64,000 bases of DNA from JBFJKD01 sp038106145 (lineage in GTDB: Bacteria; Pseudomonadota; Gammaproteobacteria; Pseudomonadales; Porticoccaceae), in NCBI GenBank assembly GCA_038106145.1, contig JAYODD010000013.1, positions 1 through 64,000 on the forward strand. Direction: 5' to 3'. Positions 52,356-61,165 of this stretch are shown in pieces. The position numbers were made by a program, and so were the translations under genes. The notes beneath the pieces are model-generated. The model did no database searches. It saw only the letters and a list, made by a program, of their open reading frames with translations, and was not told where the DNA came from. How positions within the stretch are numbered: position 1 is the first letter of the stretch; the number at the start of each line of letters is the position of its first letter.

Positions 52356-53759
52356 TTATAGCTCCATTCCTGCTGGGATTTTGCGGGTAGGCAGGGATAA
52401 CAGGACCACAGCAGGCTGTGGGTCGCTGGTACGAATTGTCACCGACGCCCCGGCCGGTATCAGTACCGCCTGCTCCGCAGTCAGGTCCACTTCCGCCACC
52501 GCCACGCTCCCGCTCACTGCCATTAACAGGCAGTATTGCCCCGCAGCGGGTACTGTCCATGCCGCTCCCGGCGCGAGCGCAACGCGCTCGACGCTGAAAT
52601 CATCGAATTCAACCACCGACTCCCGTTGCACCTCACTGCTCGCTTCCAGCACCGGCAATTTCGCAGCGGGGGGCGTATGCAGGTTCATCAGTTCAACCGC
52701 CGTTGCCGTGTCCCAATGAGCCTGCGTCAGCACCTTCTGTGCGAATGACAAAATTTTACGTTCGTACACCGGGGTTTGAAATTCAATCGCGCGCACGCCG
52801 TGCTGCAGGGCGTGCGGGGTCAGGCAGGGCACTTTCAGTACGTCGCCAATACCCAGGGGCTGGAATCCGGTAAACCGGTTCATCGCAGCACGCAGCGCCT
52901 GTTCCCTCTGCACCAGATCCGCTGGCAACTGCTGCTGCCAACCTTTGAGCATTTCCACCGGAACCGGTTCATGGGGATCAAACCCGCCCTCCTCCCGCAG
53001 GCCATCAAACACCTGATCGATTTCCCGACGCACCGTTTCGTAGCGCTCAACTGCCGCCAGAAAAGCACGCCGAAATTCCGTGTCAGAGTCGTGTTCGGCA
53101 CGCACTGCAGGGTCAAACCCAAATCGAATACCGCCCTCACCACCGGGCCAGGCAGTCTCGTCGACGGCCGTGACGACATATACCTCCTGCTTTTTCTCGT
53201 GCAGTTCAAAGTACAAATCGCCATAAACAGGTTCTGGCAACGGATCGAGAATTTTTAATAAATGTACCCCGGTCAAACCCGCGCCGAGAACCCGCTGTGG
53301 CAGCAGTGACAGCAACCAGGGTAATGGAATAAGGTACTTGCCATCCCCGATCAGGGACTGCCCGCGCTGCTCTATGCCGGTATACCAGATCTCCTGACCC
53401 CAGGGTTTGGGTATCGATACCGGCGACAGGGACAACGGCTTGGACAGGTCGAAAACCGGTGCTGTAACCAACTGCGAGAGCCCTGTTAATACATCGGCGA
53501 CATCCCTGTTCCCCGCTTTGAGCCAGGCAGATGCGCGCTCAACCTGATCGGTGATCAAAATACGTATGCGGGGTTTACCATCCTGCGCGTCCACGCTCAC
53601 CGCGACAAGTAGCTCGATCACGGGTAGCCCTGGAAGGTAATACTGGTGAAATTTATAACACAGCGCCGCCACCGTACCGTCAGCCGGCGTATGACAGGAT
53701 CGCCGCATAAATTCCTCCAACGCCGCCTCTGGATTGTCTGACGTTTGCAGCCACTGCAC
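52356..53759 (-). CDS. Phosphomannose-isomerase-like cupin protein
   Basis: A 467-residue protein with features of type I mannose-6-phosphate isomerases: KPWGQEIWYTG, a cupin strand with LYFELHEKKQEVYVV, FQPLGIGDVLKVPCLTPHAL and GVRAIEFQTPVYERKIL. A C-terminal cupin-like segment (SGSVAVAEVDLTAEQAVLIP) follows. The classical zinc-ligand pattern (QxH…E…H) is not clearly complete, so activity on mannose-6-phosphate is doubtful. It stands alone between tRNA-Leu and a lipoprotein gene. Confidence 0.7.
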   Translation of the reverse strand: MQWLQTSDNPEAALEEFMRRSCHTPADGTVAALCYKFHQYYLPGLPVIELLVAVSVDAQDGKPRIRILITDQVERASAWLKAGNRDVADVLTGLSQLVTAPVFDLSKPLSLSPVSIPKPWGQEIWYTGIEQRGQSLIGDGKYLIPLPWLLSLLPQRVLGAGLTGVHLLKILDPLPEPVYGDLYFELHEKKQEVYVVTAVDETAWPGGEGGIRFGFDPAVRAEHDSDTEFRRAFLAAVERYETVRREIDQVFDGLREEGGFDPHEPVPVEMLKGWQQQLPADLVQREQALRAAMNRFTGFQPLGIGDVLKVPCLTPHALQHGVRAIEFQTPVYERKILSFAQKVLTQAHWDTATAVELMNLHTPPAAKLPVLEASSEVQRESVVEFDDFSVERVALAPGAAWTVPAAGQYCLLMAVSGSVAVAEVDLTAEQAVLIPAGASVTIRTSDPQPAVVLLSLPTRKIPAGMEL

Positions 53760-53909
53760 TTTAACTTACCCCATTCGTTGAGGCCGCTAGTCTAGCAAAA
53801 ACCTTGCGACGCAATGGCTTTCCTCCGCTAGGCGCTAAAATAAAGGTTGACGACAGTACCCGAATCTATCTCTAATAGCGTTCCCGAAAATAATGCGTGG
53901 AGCCCCACA

Positions 53910-54290
53910 ATGAATCTGTTAAAACTTATTGCCTATTCTCTCCTTTCCCTGTCTATGGCCCTGAGCCTCACCGCCTGCGGGCAAAAAAGCGCGGACGACG
54001 GCGCCGCGACTGATGCGGTCCAGGAAGCAAGCGACGCGGGCAGCTCTATGCTGGATTCCGCCACTGAAGCTGCCTCTGACGCGGCAGCCGCAACCGGCGA
54101 TGCCATGGATAGCGCCAGCGAGGCCGTTTCCGATGCCGTTGACGAAGCGGCCACCGCCACCTCGGAAGCCATGGACAGCGCCAGTGAAATGGCCGCGGAA
54201 GCAGCTGAAGAAGCAGCCGCCGCGATGGATGCCGTTAGCCCGCCTGCGGCACCCAGCACCGAAGAAGCGGCGACGGACGGCGCTCAGTAG
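53910..54290 (+). CDS. Small Ala/Glu-rich lipoprotein
   Basis: The start at 53910 (GGAG upstream) gives 126 residues. The signal peptide ends in LSLTAC with lipidated Cys23. The mature part is low-complexity and acidic: Ala, Ser, Asp and Glu make up most of it, with repeated DSASEA and EAMDSASE units predicted to be helical or coiled coil. It is probably a periplasmic outer-membrane lipoprotein; the role is unknown. A strong terminator follows. Confidence 0.75.
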   Translation: MNLLKLIAYSLLSLSMALSLTACGQKSADDGAATDAVQEASDAGSSMLDSATEAASDAAAATGDAMDSASEAVSDAVDEAATATSEAMDSASEMAAEAAEEAAAAMDAVSPPAAPSTEEAATDGAQ

Positions 54291-54320
54291 ACATTCTTCT
54301 ACTGTAAGCGCCCGAAGCAC

Positions 54321-54350
54321 AAAAAAGGCCGATGTTTATCGGCCTTTTTT
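54321..54350. terminator. Bidirectional Rho-independent terminator
   Basis: A perfect 13-bp stem (54321-54333 with 54338-54350) and a 4-base loop. It begins with six A and ends with six T, so it works on both strands. It separates the plus-strand lipoprotein gene from the convergent fadA. Confidence 0.95.
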
Positions 54351-54465
54351 GTTGCTTGCCAAGAATATTGATTTACCAAAATATCATTGAAAATCAAAAA
54401 GATATGGCGATGGAAGTACGCAGCGACGCGATTTCTCGAACTGCGGGCAATGTCGACCGCCAGCC

Positions 54466-55644
54466 TTAATTTAAACGCTCCACCACCGTTGTTATTCCCT
54501 GACCCAGCCCGATACACATGGTGGCAACGCCGAAGGTCCCATCGTTTTGGGCCATTACATTTAACAACGACCCGGTGATCCGCGCCCCTGAACAACCAAA
54601 CGGGTGGCCCAGAGCAATGGCGCCGCCATTTAAATTAACCTTATCCTCCATCACATCCAGCAAATCCAGATCCTTGAGGACCGGCAGCGCCTGGGCGGCA
54701 AATGCCTCGTTCAATTCAACATAATCGATATCGCCCATGCGCATGCCCACTTTTTTCAACGCCGCTTTGGTGGACGGTACCGGTCCGTAACCCATGATCG
54801 ACGGGTCAACGCCCGCCACGGCCATCGACAAGATTCGCGCTCTGGGCTGCAACCCCAGGGACCTGGCCTGCTGATGGGACATCACCAGTAGCGCCGAGGC
54901 ACCATCCGATATCTGCGACGACTGCCCGGCCGTCACCGTACCGTGGACTGGATCAAATACCGGCCGCAAGCCCGCCAACCCTTCCATGGAGGTGTCCGCG
55001 CGAATGGTCTCGTCCCTGTTCATGCGGTACAGCCCACCGTTGGCATCGTGGGCCGCCAACGGCACTATTTCGTCCGCAAAGCGCCCGGCGGCGGTGGCCT
55101 CGGCCGCCTGTCGATGGGAGCGTACGGCAAACGCGTCCTGCTGCTCGCGGGTGATCCCGTGCAGGCGCGCCAGATATTCCGCGGTAAGCCCCATGGAACC
55201 AGCGGCCCGGGCGACACTCAAGTTCATGCCCGGATTGGGATCCTGATCGTGATCCATGGGAATATGACCCAGATGTTCCACGCCTCCCACCAGATACACG
55301 TCTCCCTGACCAGCGAGAATATTCGCGGCGGCGCTGTGCAGTGCCGACATGGAGGATCCGCACAGCCGATTCACGGTCATGCCCGTCACCGTATGGGGCA
55401 ACCGGGTCAACAGGGTAATCATGCGCCCGATATTAAATGCCTGCTCCCGGGTCTGCATGACGCAGCCCCAGATCACATCGTCCACGGTTTTAGGATCGAG
55501 CTGGGGATTGCGTTCGAGCAACGCTTCGATCAACGCCGCCGACATATCGTCCGCCCGCGTATAACGTAGCGACCCGCCCTTGGAACGCCCCATGGGGGTA
55601 CGCACAAAATCAACAATCACTGGATCGCGCGGGTTAATACTCAC
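54466..55644 (-). CDS. fadA: Acetyl-CoA C-acyltransferase FadA (beta-oxidation thiolase)
   Basis: A 392-residue thiolase that releases acetyl-CoA in the last step of fatty-acid beta-oxidation, as the beta subunit of the FadBA complex. Active-site Cys95 is in VNRLCGSSMSALH. The His is in GGAIALGHPFGCSG and the second Cys in CIGLGQGIT. It follows fadB by 98 bases on the minus strand, forming the fadBA operon. Confidence 0.97.
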   Translation of the reverse strand: MSINPRDPVIVDFVRTPMGRSKGGSLRYTRADDMSAALIEALLERNPQLDPKTVDDVIWGCVMQTREQAFNIGRMITLLTRLPHTVTGMTVNRLCGSSMSALHSAAANILAGQGDVYLVGGVEHLGHIPMDHDQDPNPGMNLSVARAAGSMGLTAEYLARLHGITREQQDAFAVRSHRQAAEATAAGRFADEIVPLAAHDANGGLYRMNRDETIRADTSMEGLAGLRPVFDPVHGTVTAGQSSQISDGASALLVMSHQQARSLGLQPRARILSMAVAGVDPSIMGYGPVPSTKAALKKVGMRMGDIDYVELNEAFAAQALPVLKDLDLLDVMEDKVNLNGGAIALGHPFGCSGARITGSLLNVMAQNDGTFGVATMCIGLGQGITTVVERLN

Positions 55645-55742
55645 TGTTACTCTCCTCTATCGCAAGCGTTGCGCACAGGGGCCGGAAGTGTCGGGAAAAC
55701 CGCCTGGCCCGTAATTATCAATACGCTCAAATCCGCTGGGTT

Positions 55743-57899
55743 TTAAACGTAGTAGCGTTGCTTCTCGGCAGCCATGCGACGCATGGTGTCGGTGGGCTGA
55801 TAGGCCTTTCCCAGCCCCTTAAATTTATCCGCCATCGCGCAAAAAGTATCCAGCCCGGTTTCGTCGAGCCAGCGAAACACGCCGCCGCGAAAGGGCGGAA
55901 AACCGATACCGTTGATCAATCCCATGTCCGCTTCCGCGGCGGACGCGACCACCCCTTCTTCGAGACAGCGGGCCAGCTCGATACACATGGGTATCATCAT
56001 GCGCGCTACGATATCGTCGGCGTCAAATTCCCGCGACGACGCTACGTGTTCATTGAACAGCGCCAACACCTCGTCCCGAAACACTTTTTTTGGTTTCCCT
56101 TTCTTATCAGCTTCGTAACTATAAAATCCGGAGCCGCTTTTCTGGCCGAGACGCCCCGCGTCGAACAGCAATTTAGTCGCCGAAACATAATCCGGCCGCA
56201 TGCGATCGGGAAAGCCTTCCGCCATCACGGCGGCGCCGTGCACGCCGGTGTCGATACCGACAACGTCGAGTAAATAGGCCGGCCCCATAGGCCAGCCCCA
56301 GCCTTCCATCACTTTGTCCACCTGACGAAAATCGGCGCCGTCGCGCAGTAACAAATCAAAGCCACTGAAATACGGGAACAACACCCGATTCACCAAAAAC
56401 CCCGGGCAGTCGTTCACCACCAGCGGTTTTTTACCCAGGGCCAGGGCGTAACTGACTACCGCGGCAATGGTGGCGTCCGCGGTTTGTTCGCCGCGAATAA
56501 CTTCCACCAGGGGCATGGCGTGCACCGGATTAAAAAAGTGCATACCGCAAAAATTTTGCGGTCGCGCCAGTTTTTTTGCCAGGCGGGATATGGAAATTGT
56601 GGAGGTGTTGGACACCAGAATCGCCGAGTCAGGCAGCAGCGCCTCCACCTCGGCCAGTACTTTTTCCTTGACCGCTGGATTTTCCACGACGGCTTCAACC
56701 ACCACGTCAGCCTGATCTATCCCCGCGTAACTCAGGGTGGCATCGATGCGCGCCAGCACTTCGCCTGCTGCCAATGGCGTAGTCCGCCCCCGCTCCACCT
56801 GTTTGGCCAACAGCTTGTTGGCTTCACCCAGGCCCAGATCCAGCGCTTCCTGGCGAATATCCTTCATCATGATGGGCAGGCCATTTTGCGCGTTCTGATA
56901 AGCGATGCCACCGCCCATAATGCCCGCCCCCAGCACGGCGGCGCGAGCAATTTTAACGTCGGACCGGGATGCCTGCTCCCTGGCCAATTTGCCAATATAC
57001 TGATCGCTTAAAAACAGCCCCACCAGGGCGCGGCACTGGGGCGTCTGGGTTAGCTGGTAGATGGTCTTGCCTTCCACCTCCAAGGCGTCGTCGCGGCTCA
57101 TGCCGGCCCCTTTGACCATGCACTCCACCGCTGCAACCGGCGCCGGGTAGTGTCTGCCCGCCTGTGCGGCAACCATGGCTTTTCCTGTCGTTGCCGCCAT
57201 CTGTAGTTCCACCGCGTTGAGGCGTAGCGGGGACATTTTTTGTCGGCGTCGCGGTTCATAGGGCAACTGCCCACTGGCGCAGCGCTCCAACACTTTGAGC
57301 GCCTCCTCACGTAACTGAGCGGGTTCAATCACCGCATCCACGGCACCCACCGCCATCGCCCTGGGTGCCTTCTGATGCGCACCACCGGCGATCCACTCGA
57401 CGGCGTTATCCAGTCCGATAATCCGCGGCAAGCGCACCGTGCCGCCCCAGCCGGGAATAATTCCCAGGCGCGTTTCGGGCAATCCGATCTGCGCCGTACT
57501 CGCCATAATTCGATAGTCGCAGGCCAGACATACTTCCAGTCCGCCACCCATGGCGAAACCATTGATAGCCACCACCACGGGAAACGGGAAACTTTCAAAA
57601 CGACTCAAATGACCGTTGATGGCCCGTAATCGGGCGCGCACGTCCGTCTCCGGCTGGGAAAAATTATGGCCAAACTCGGTGATATCGGCACCCACGATAA
57701 ATACGGATTTGCCGCTGGTGACCAGCAGGCCGTTAATACCTTTTTCGCCAACCGACTTATCGAGTACGTCAAGGGCCTGCTCCAGCTCGTCCGTTGTGGC
57801 GCGATCAAGTTTATTTACCGAGCCCTCCGCGCGGTTAAAGCAGAGTTCGACAAACCCGTTCTCCAACGGAATCAGTGCGAGGGTCTTACCTTGAAACAT
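55743..57899 (-). CDS. fadB: Fatty acid oxidation complex alpha subunit FadB
   Basis: A 718-residue multifunctional enzyme. Residues about 1-190 form the enoyl-CoA hydratase domain (INGFAMGGGLEVCLACDYRI, ETRLGIIPGWGGTVRLPR). From about 310 comes the 3-hydroxyacyl-CoA dehydrogenase with the NAD motif AVLGAGIMGGGIAYQNA and HFFNPVHAMPLVEVI. The C-terminal domain contains GWGWPMGPAYLLDVVG. Length matches E. coli FadB (729). The neighbourhood, with acyl-CoA dehydrogenases elsewhere in the window, suggests a lipid-using lifestyle. Confidence 0.97.
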   Translation of the reverse strand: MFQGKTLALIPLENGFVELCFNRAEGSVNKLDRATTDELEQALDVLDKSVGEKGINGLLVTSGKSVFIVGADITEFGHNFSQPETDVRARLRAINGHLSRFESFPFPVVVAINGFAMGGGLEVCLACDYRIMASTAQIGLPETRLGIIPGWGGTVRLPRIIGLDNAVEWIAGGAHQKAPRAMAVGAVDAVIEPAQLREEALKVLERCASGQLPYEPRRRQKMSPLRLNAVELQMAATTGKAMVAAQAGRHYPAPVAAVECMVKGAGMSRDDALEVEGKTIYQLTQTPQCRALVGLFLSDQYIGKLAREQASRSDVKIARAAVLGAGIMGGGIAYQNAQNGLPIMMKDIRQEALDLGLGEANKLLAKQVERGRTTPLAAGEVLARIDATLSYAGIDQADVVVEAVVENPAVKEKVLAEVEALLPDSAILVSNTSTISISRLAKKLARPQNFCGMHFFNPVHAMPLVEVIRGEQTADATIAAVVSYALALGKKPLVVNDCPGFLVNRVLFPYFSGFDLLLRDGADFRQVDKVMEGWGWPMGPAYLLDVVGIDTGVHGAAVMAEGFPDRMRPDYVSATKLLFDAGRLGQKSGSGFYSYEADKKGKPKKVFRDEVLALFNEHVASSREFDADDIVARMMIPMCIELARCLEEGVVASAAEADMGLINGIGFPPFRGGVFRWLDETGLDTFCAMADKFKGLGKAYQPTDTMRRMAAEKQRYYV

Positions 57900-58066
57900 A
57901 GCTATTCCCCGTTTCTTGAATCAGAACTGAAGTGGCCGGTAGCCACCATTGCTGTGCTGGAGCCGCACTCTACAACTGCGCAGGACTAGCGACAAGCCGC
58001 GCCCATCGGTGATTGTGACTCGCGAGTCCCGCGCCACGCTCTTATAAGGGTTCCGGACTCTAGCCG

Positions 58067-58555
58067 TCACTCCCGCCCCGCGGCAGCGAATGCGCCCCTG
58101 GCCACCACCACACATACCACCATCAACAATACCGCAGCGATCAGTGCCGGCAGATAGGCCAGCACCCCCGCCACGGACGCCTCTCCGTAACGGTTATCGG
58201 TTAAGCTCAAACCCCTGTTCGGTGCAAATACGGCAAACACGTAGAAAAAGGCGTTGCCCCACACTACGCCGACCATGCCCCAGCAGGTCAATTTTTGACC
58301 GCTGGCCGACAGGGACACGTAGCCCAGGCCCCCCGCCAGGGCAATTATCAACACGCCGTTCAGCATATTGCCGACGTGCGCGCCGCGCCATGCGCGCACC
58401 GCGCCGGGCACCTGTACATCGATCGCCCACGGAAGTGGCGACAGGGCAATCTCTCCCAGCAGGCTGAAGAACAGCATAAAACCCGCTAACGCCCCCACCA
58501 GAATAATCAGAACACCGTGACCCACCATGATTCTTTGATAACGGGAAATACCCAT
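58067..58555 (-). CDS. Styrene-oxide-isomerase-like membrane protein
   Basis: The start at 58555 (AGGAGAG upstream) gives 162 residues with four membrane helices. Conserved features recall styrene oxide isomerase (StyC): VGHGVLIILVGALAG in helix 1, AWRGAHVGNMLNGVLII, WGNAFFYVFAVFAPNRGL and a following NRYGE. StyC binds heme b through a His and converts epoxides to aldehydes. The gene is alone: no styrene monooxygenase is adjacent, and fadB lies 167 bases downstream on the same strand. The catalytic role is inferred from family similarity that I recall, not from alignment. Confidence 0.65.
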   Translation of the reverse strand: MGISRYQRIMVGHGVLIILVGALAGFMLFFSLLGEIALSPLPWAIDVQVPGAVRAWRGAHVGNMLNGVLIIALAGGLGYVSLSASGQKLTCWGMVGVVWGNAFFYVFAVFAPNRGLSLTDNRYGEASVAGVLAYLPALIAAVLLMVVCVVVARGAFAAAGRE

Positions 58556-58813
58556 CGTTGCTCTCCTGTAGCATTGTTTGTTGTTATTAAACCCCGGTTG
58601 CAGACAACCTGGTTGAGCCACCCCAACTACGCTTCGGCGCGCTTTTATGGCACAGTATAGCCCGCGTACCGCAAGGGAGTTTGATGTGTGGTGACGGGAA
58701 CGCGCGAGGGCCGACGCCTGTCGAGCCCGCCACCGCCAGCGTGCTGGTAACAGATTACAACGAACTTCCGTACAACTAAATCAAAAGTTCACTGACATAA
58801 GAACCAACTCACC

Positions 58814-59098
58814 ATGGCAGACCACGACACTATCGATACACGTGAAGGCGATCCGCACGGACAATACTGGCGCGAGCACATCGCCCTGATTTTAAAACTT
58901 CTCGCCTTCTGGTTCCTGGTTTCGTTCGGCTGCGGGATTCTACTGGTGGACCTGCTCAATCAGATTTCCCTGTTCGGTTTTAAGCTGGGATTCTGGTTTG
59001 CCCAGCAAGGCTCGATTTTTGTGTTCGTGGCATTAATTTTTATCTACGCCGCAAAGATGCATCACCTCGATAAAAAATACGACTTTCATGAAGACTGA
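58814..59098 (+). CDS. DUF4212 family small subunit of sodium/solute symporter
   Basis: 94 residues with two membrane helices (ILKLLAFWFLVSFGCGILLV and SIFVFVALIFIYAAKMHHL). YWREHIALI and FKLGFWFAQQGSI are typical of DUF4212. It always precedes a large SSS-family symporter, here 94 bases downstream. Presumed accessory subunit in the inner membrane. Confidence 0.92.
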   Translation: MADHDTIDTREGDPHGQYWREHIALILKLLAFWFLVSFGCGILLVDLLNQISLFGFKLGFWFAQQGSIFVFVALIFIYAAKMHHLDKKYDFHED

Positions 59099-59192
59099 TG
59101 AAAATCCTGCGCGGTGCTGGCCGGTTGTCAGATCACCCCAGTTTAGCGGCCCCGCCCTCAGCAAGCGCACCACGTATTAACAGGAAACATAG

Positions 59193-61007
59193 ATGGACTT
59201 GCAAACCCTCACCTACCTGGTCGTCGGCCTCAGCTTTGCGCTTTACATTGGTATCGCCCTGTGGTCAAAGGCCCACAGCACCGGTGATTTCTATATCGCC
59301 AGCGGGGGCGTCAACCCGGTGGCCAACGGCATGGCCACCGCCGCCGACTGGATGTCCGCCGCCTCGTTTATTTCCATGGCCGGGCTGATTGCCTTTATGG
59401 GCTACGACGGCGCGGTCTATCTGATGGGCTGGACCGGCGGCTACGTGTTACTCGCCCTCTTACTCGCACCCTATCTGCGCAAATTCGGCAAATTTACCGT
59501 ACCCGCGTTTATTGGCGAGCGCTATCACTCGCGCACGGCCCGCGCGGTCGCGGTAATTTGCCTGATTTTTATTTCATTTACCTATGTCGCCGGGCAAATG
59601 CGCGGGGTTGGCATTGTCTTTTCCCGGTTTTTAGAAGTGGATATCAACACCGGCCTGCTGGTGGGCATGGGCGTGGTTTTTATTTACGCGGTTATGGGCG
59701 GCATGAAAGGCATTACCTACACCCAGGTGGCCCAGTACTGCGTGTTGATTTTTGCGTACACGGTTCCCGCGGTTTTTATCGCTTTTCAGTTTACCGGCAA
59801 TCCGGTTCCCCAACTGGCCCTGGGTAGTGAATTAAGCGACGGTTCCGGTGCGCTGCTGAGCAAACTGGATCAGGTGTTACTGGATCTGGGTTTTGGTGAA
59901 TATACCGAGGGCAGGAAAAGTATTCAGGACATGTTTTTTATCACCCTCGCGCTCATGGTGGGCACCGCGGGATTACCCCATGTGATTGTGCGTTTTTTTA
60001 CCGTACCCAAGGTTCGCGATGCGCGTAAATCCGCCGGCTGGGCACTGATTTTTATCGCGCTGTTGTACACCACCGCGCCTGCCGTTGGCGCCTTAGCCAG
60101 GTTCAATCTGATCGAAACGGTGAATGGCGTCGAACAACAGGGCACCGCTTACGGGGATATGCCGCGGTGGTTTCAGACCTGGGAAAATTCCGACCTGCTA
60201 GCCTGGTACGACCACAACGGCGATGGCCGCATTCAGTATGCCGCCGGCGACGCGGTGATTGGCAAGCCCGCATTCGACGACGCGGCGCGCGGCGCCCAGG
60301 GTGAACGACTGGTACTCAACCCCGGCAGCGGAGCCGTGGTTGGCGAGGCCCCGTTTGCCAATGAGCTGTACGTGGACCCGGATATTATGGTACTCGCCAA
60401 TCCGGAGATCGCCGGTCTTCCCGACTGGGTCATCGCGTTAATAGCTGCCGGCGGAATTGCCGCGGCACTATCGACGGCAGCCGGCCTGTTGTTGGTCATC
60501 TCCTCGTCCATTTCCCACGATCTGTTAAAGGGTATTTTCGCCAAAAATATCAGCGAAAAAACCGAACTGATGGCCGGGCGATGCGCCGCCGCTATCGCCA
60601 TTGCCATCGCCGGTTATTTGGGGGCCAACCCCCCTGCTTTCGTCGCCCAGGTGGTCGCTTTCGCATTTGGGCTGGCGGCCGCGTCCCTGTTTCCGGTCAT
60701 TCTGATGGGCATCTTCAGCCATAAGATGAACAAATGGGGCGCCATCAGCGGCATGCTCGTCGGCCTGACATTTACCCTGGGCTACATTGTGTATTTCAAA
60801 GGGGTCTTTATCGAACCCCAGGCCGCAAACATTCCGGCAAACTGGCTGTTTGGGATTTCCCCCGAAGGCATTGGCGCGGTCGGCATGGTTCTGAACTTTG
60901 CGGTTGCTGCGCTGGTGGCGAGATTCACCGCCGATCCTCCGGCCCATATCGCCGAACTGGTGCGCCATATCCGCGTACCCGGCCACCCCCGGACACCCTC
61001 GCCCTGA
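59193..61007 (+). CDS. Sodium:solute symporter, ActP-like (DUF4212-associated)
   Basis: A 604-residue inner-membrane transporter of the SSS family with about 13 helices. Visible family segments are AKHS-like SKAHSTGDFYIASGGVNPVA, NGMATAADWMSAASFISMAG, YTQVAQYCVLIFAYTVP and a late AAALSTAAGLLLVISSSISHD. An insert at residues about 310-390 (polar, with DHNGDGRIQYA resembling an EF-hand-like loop) lies outside the membrane. It probably imports acetate or a related organic acid with Na+, working with the DUF4212 protein. Confidence 0.93.
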   Translation: MDLQTLTYLVVGLSFALYIGIALWSKAHSTGDFYIASGGVNPVANGMATAADWMSAASFISMAGLIAFMGYDGAVYLMGWTGGYVLLALLLAPYLRKFGKFTVPAFIGERYHSRTARAVAVICLIFISFTYVAGQMRGVGIVFSRFLEVDINTGLLVGMGVVFIYAVMGGMKGITYTQVAQYCVLIFAYTVPAVFIAFQFTGNPVPQLALGSELSDGSGALLSKLDQVLLDLGFGEYTEGRKSIQDMFFITLALMVGTAGLPHVIVRFFTVPKVRDARKSAGWALIFIALLYTTAPAVGALARFNLIETVNGVEQQGTAYGDMPRWFQTWENSDLLAWYDHNGDGRIQYAAGDAVIGKPAFDDAARGAQGERLVLNPGSGAVVGEAPFANELYVDPDIMVLANPEIAGLPDWVIALIAAGGIAAALSTAAGLLLVISSSISHDLLKGIFAKNISEKTELMAGRCAAAIAIAIAGYLGANPPAFVAQVVAFAFGLAAASLFPVILMGIFSHKMNKWGAISGMLVGLTFTLGYIVYFKGVFIEPQAANIPANWLFGISPEGIGAVGMVLNFAVAALVARFTADPPAHIAELVRHIRVPGHPRTPSP

Positions 61008-61165
61008 CCTGGAAGGTAAGGCCCCCTAACTGACTTGCGCGTCCCGACAGGCGCCACAAGTACTGCTTGTGACGCCGTCGCGCCCCTAAAGTTTTGGCCT
61101 GAGCGCCCGCTAACCGGACATAACGCCCACATTGCGTGGACGAAAATTGTTTCGTGAGGCGAACT

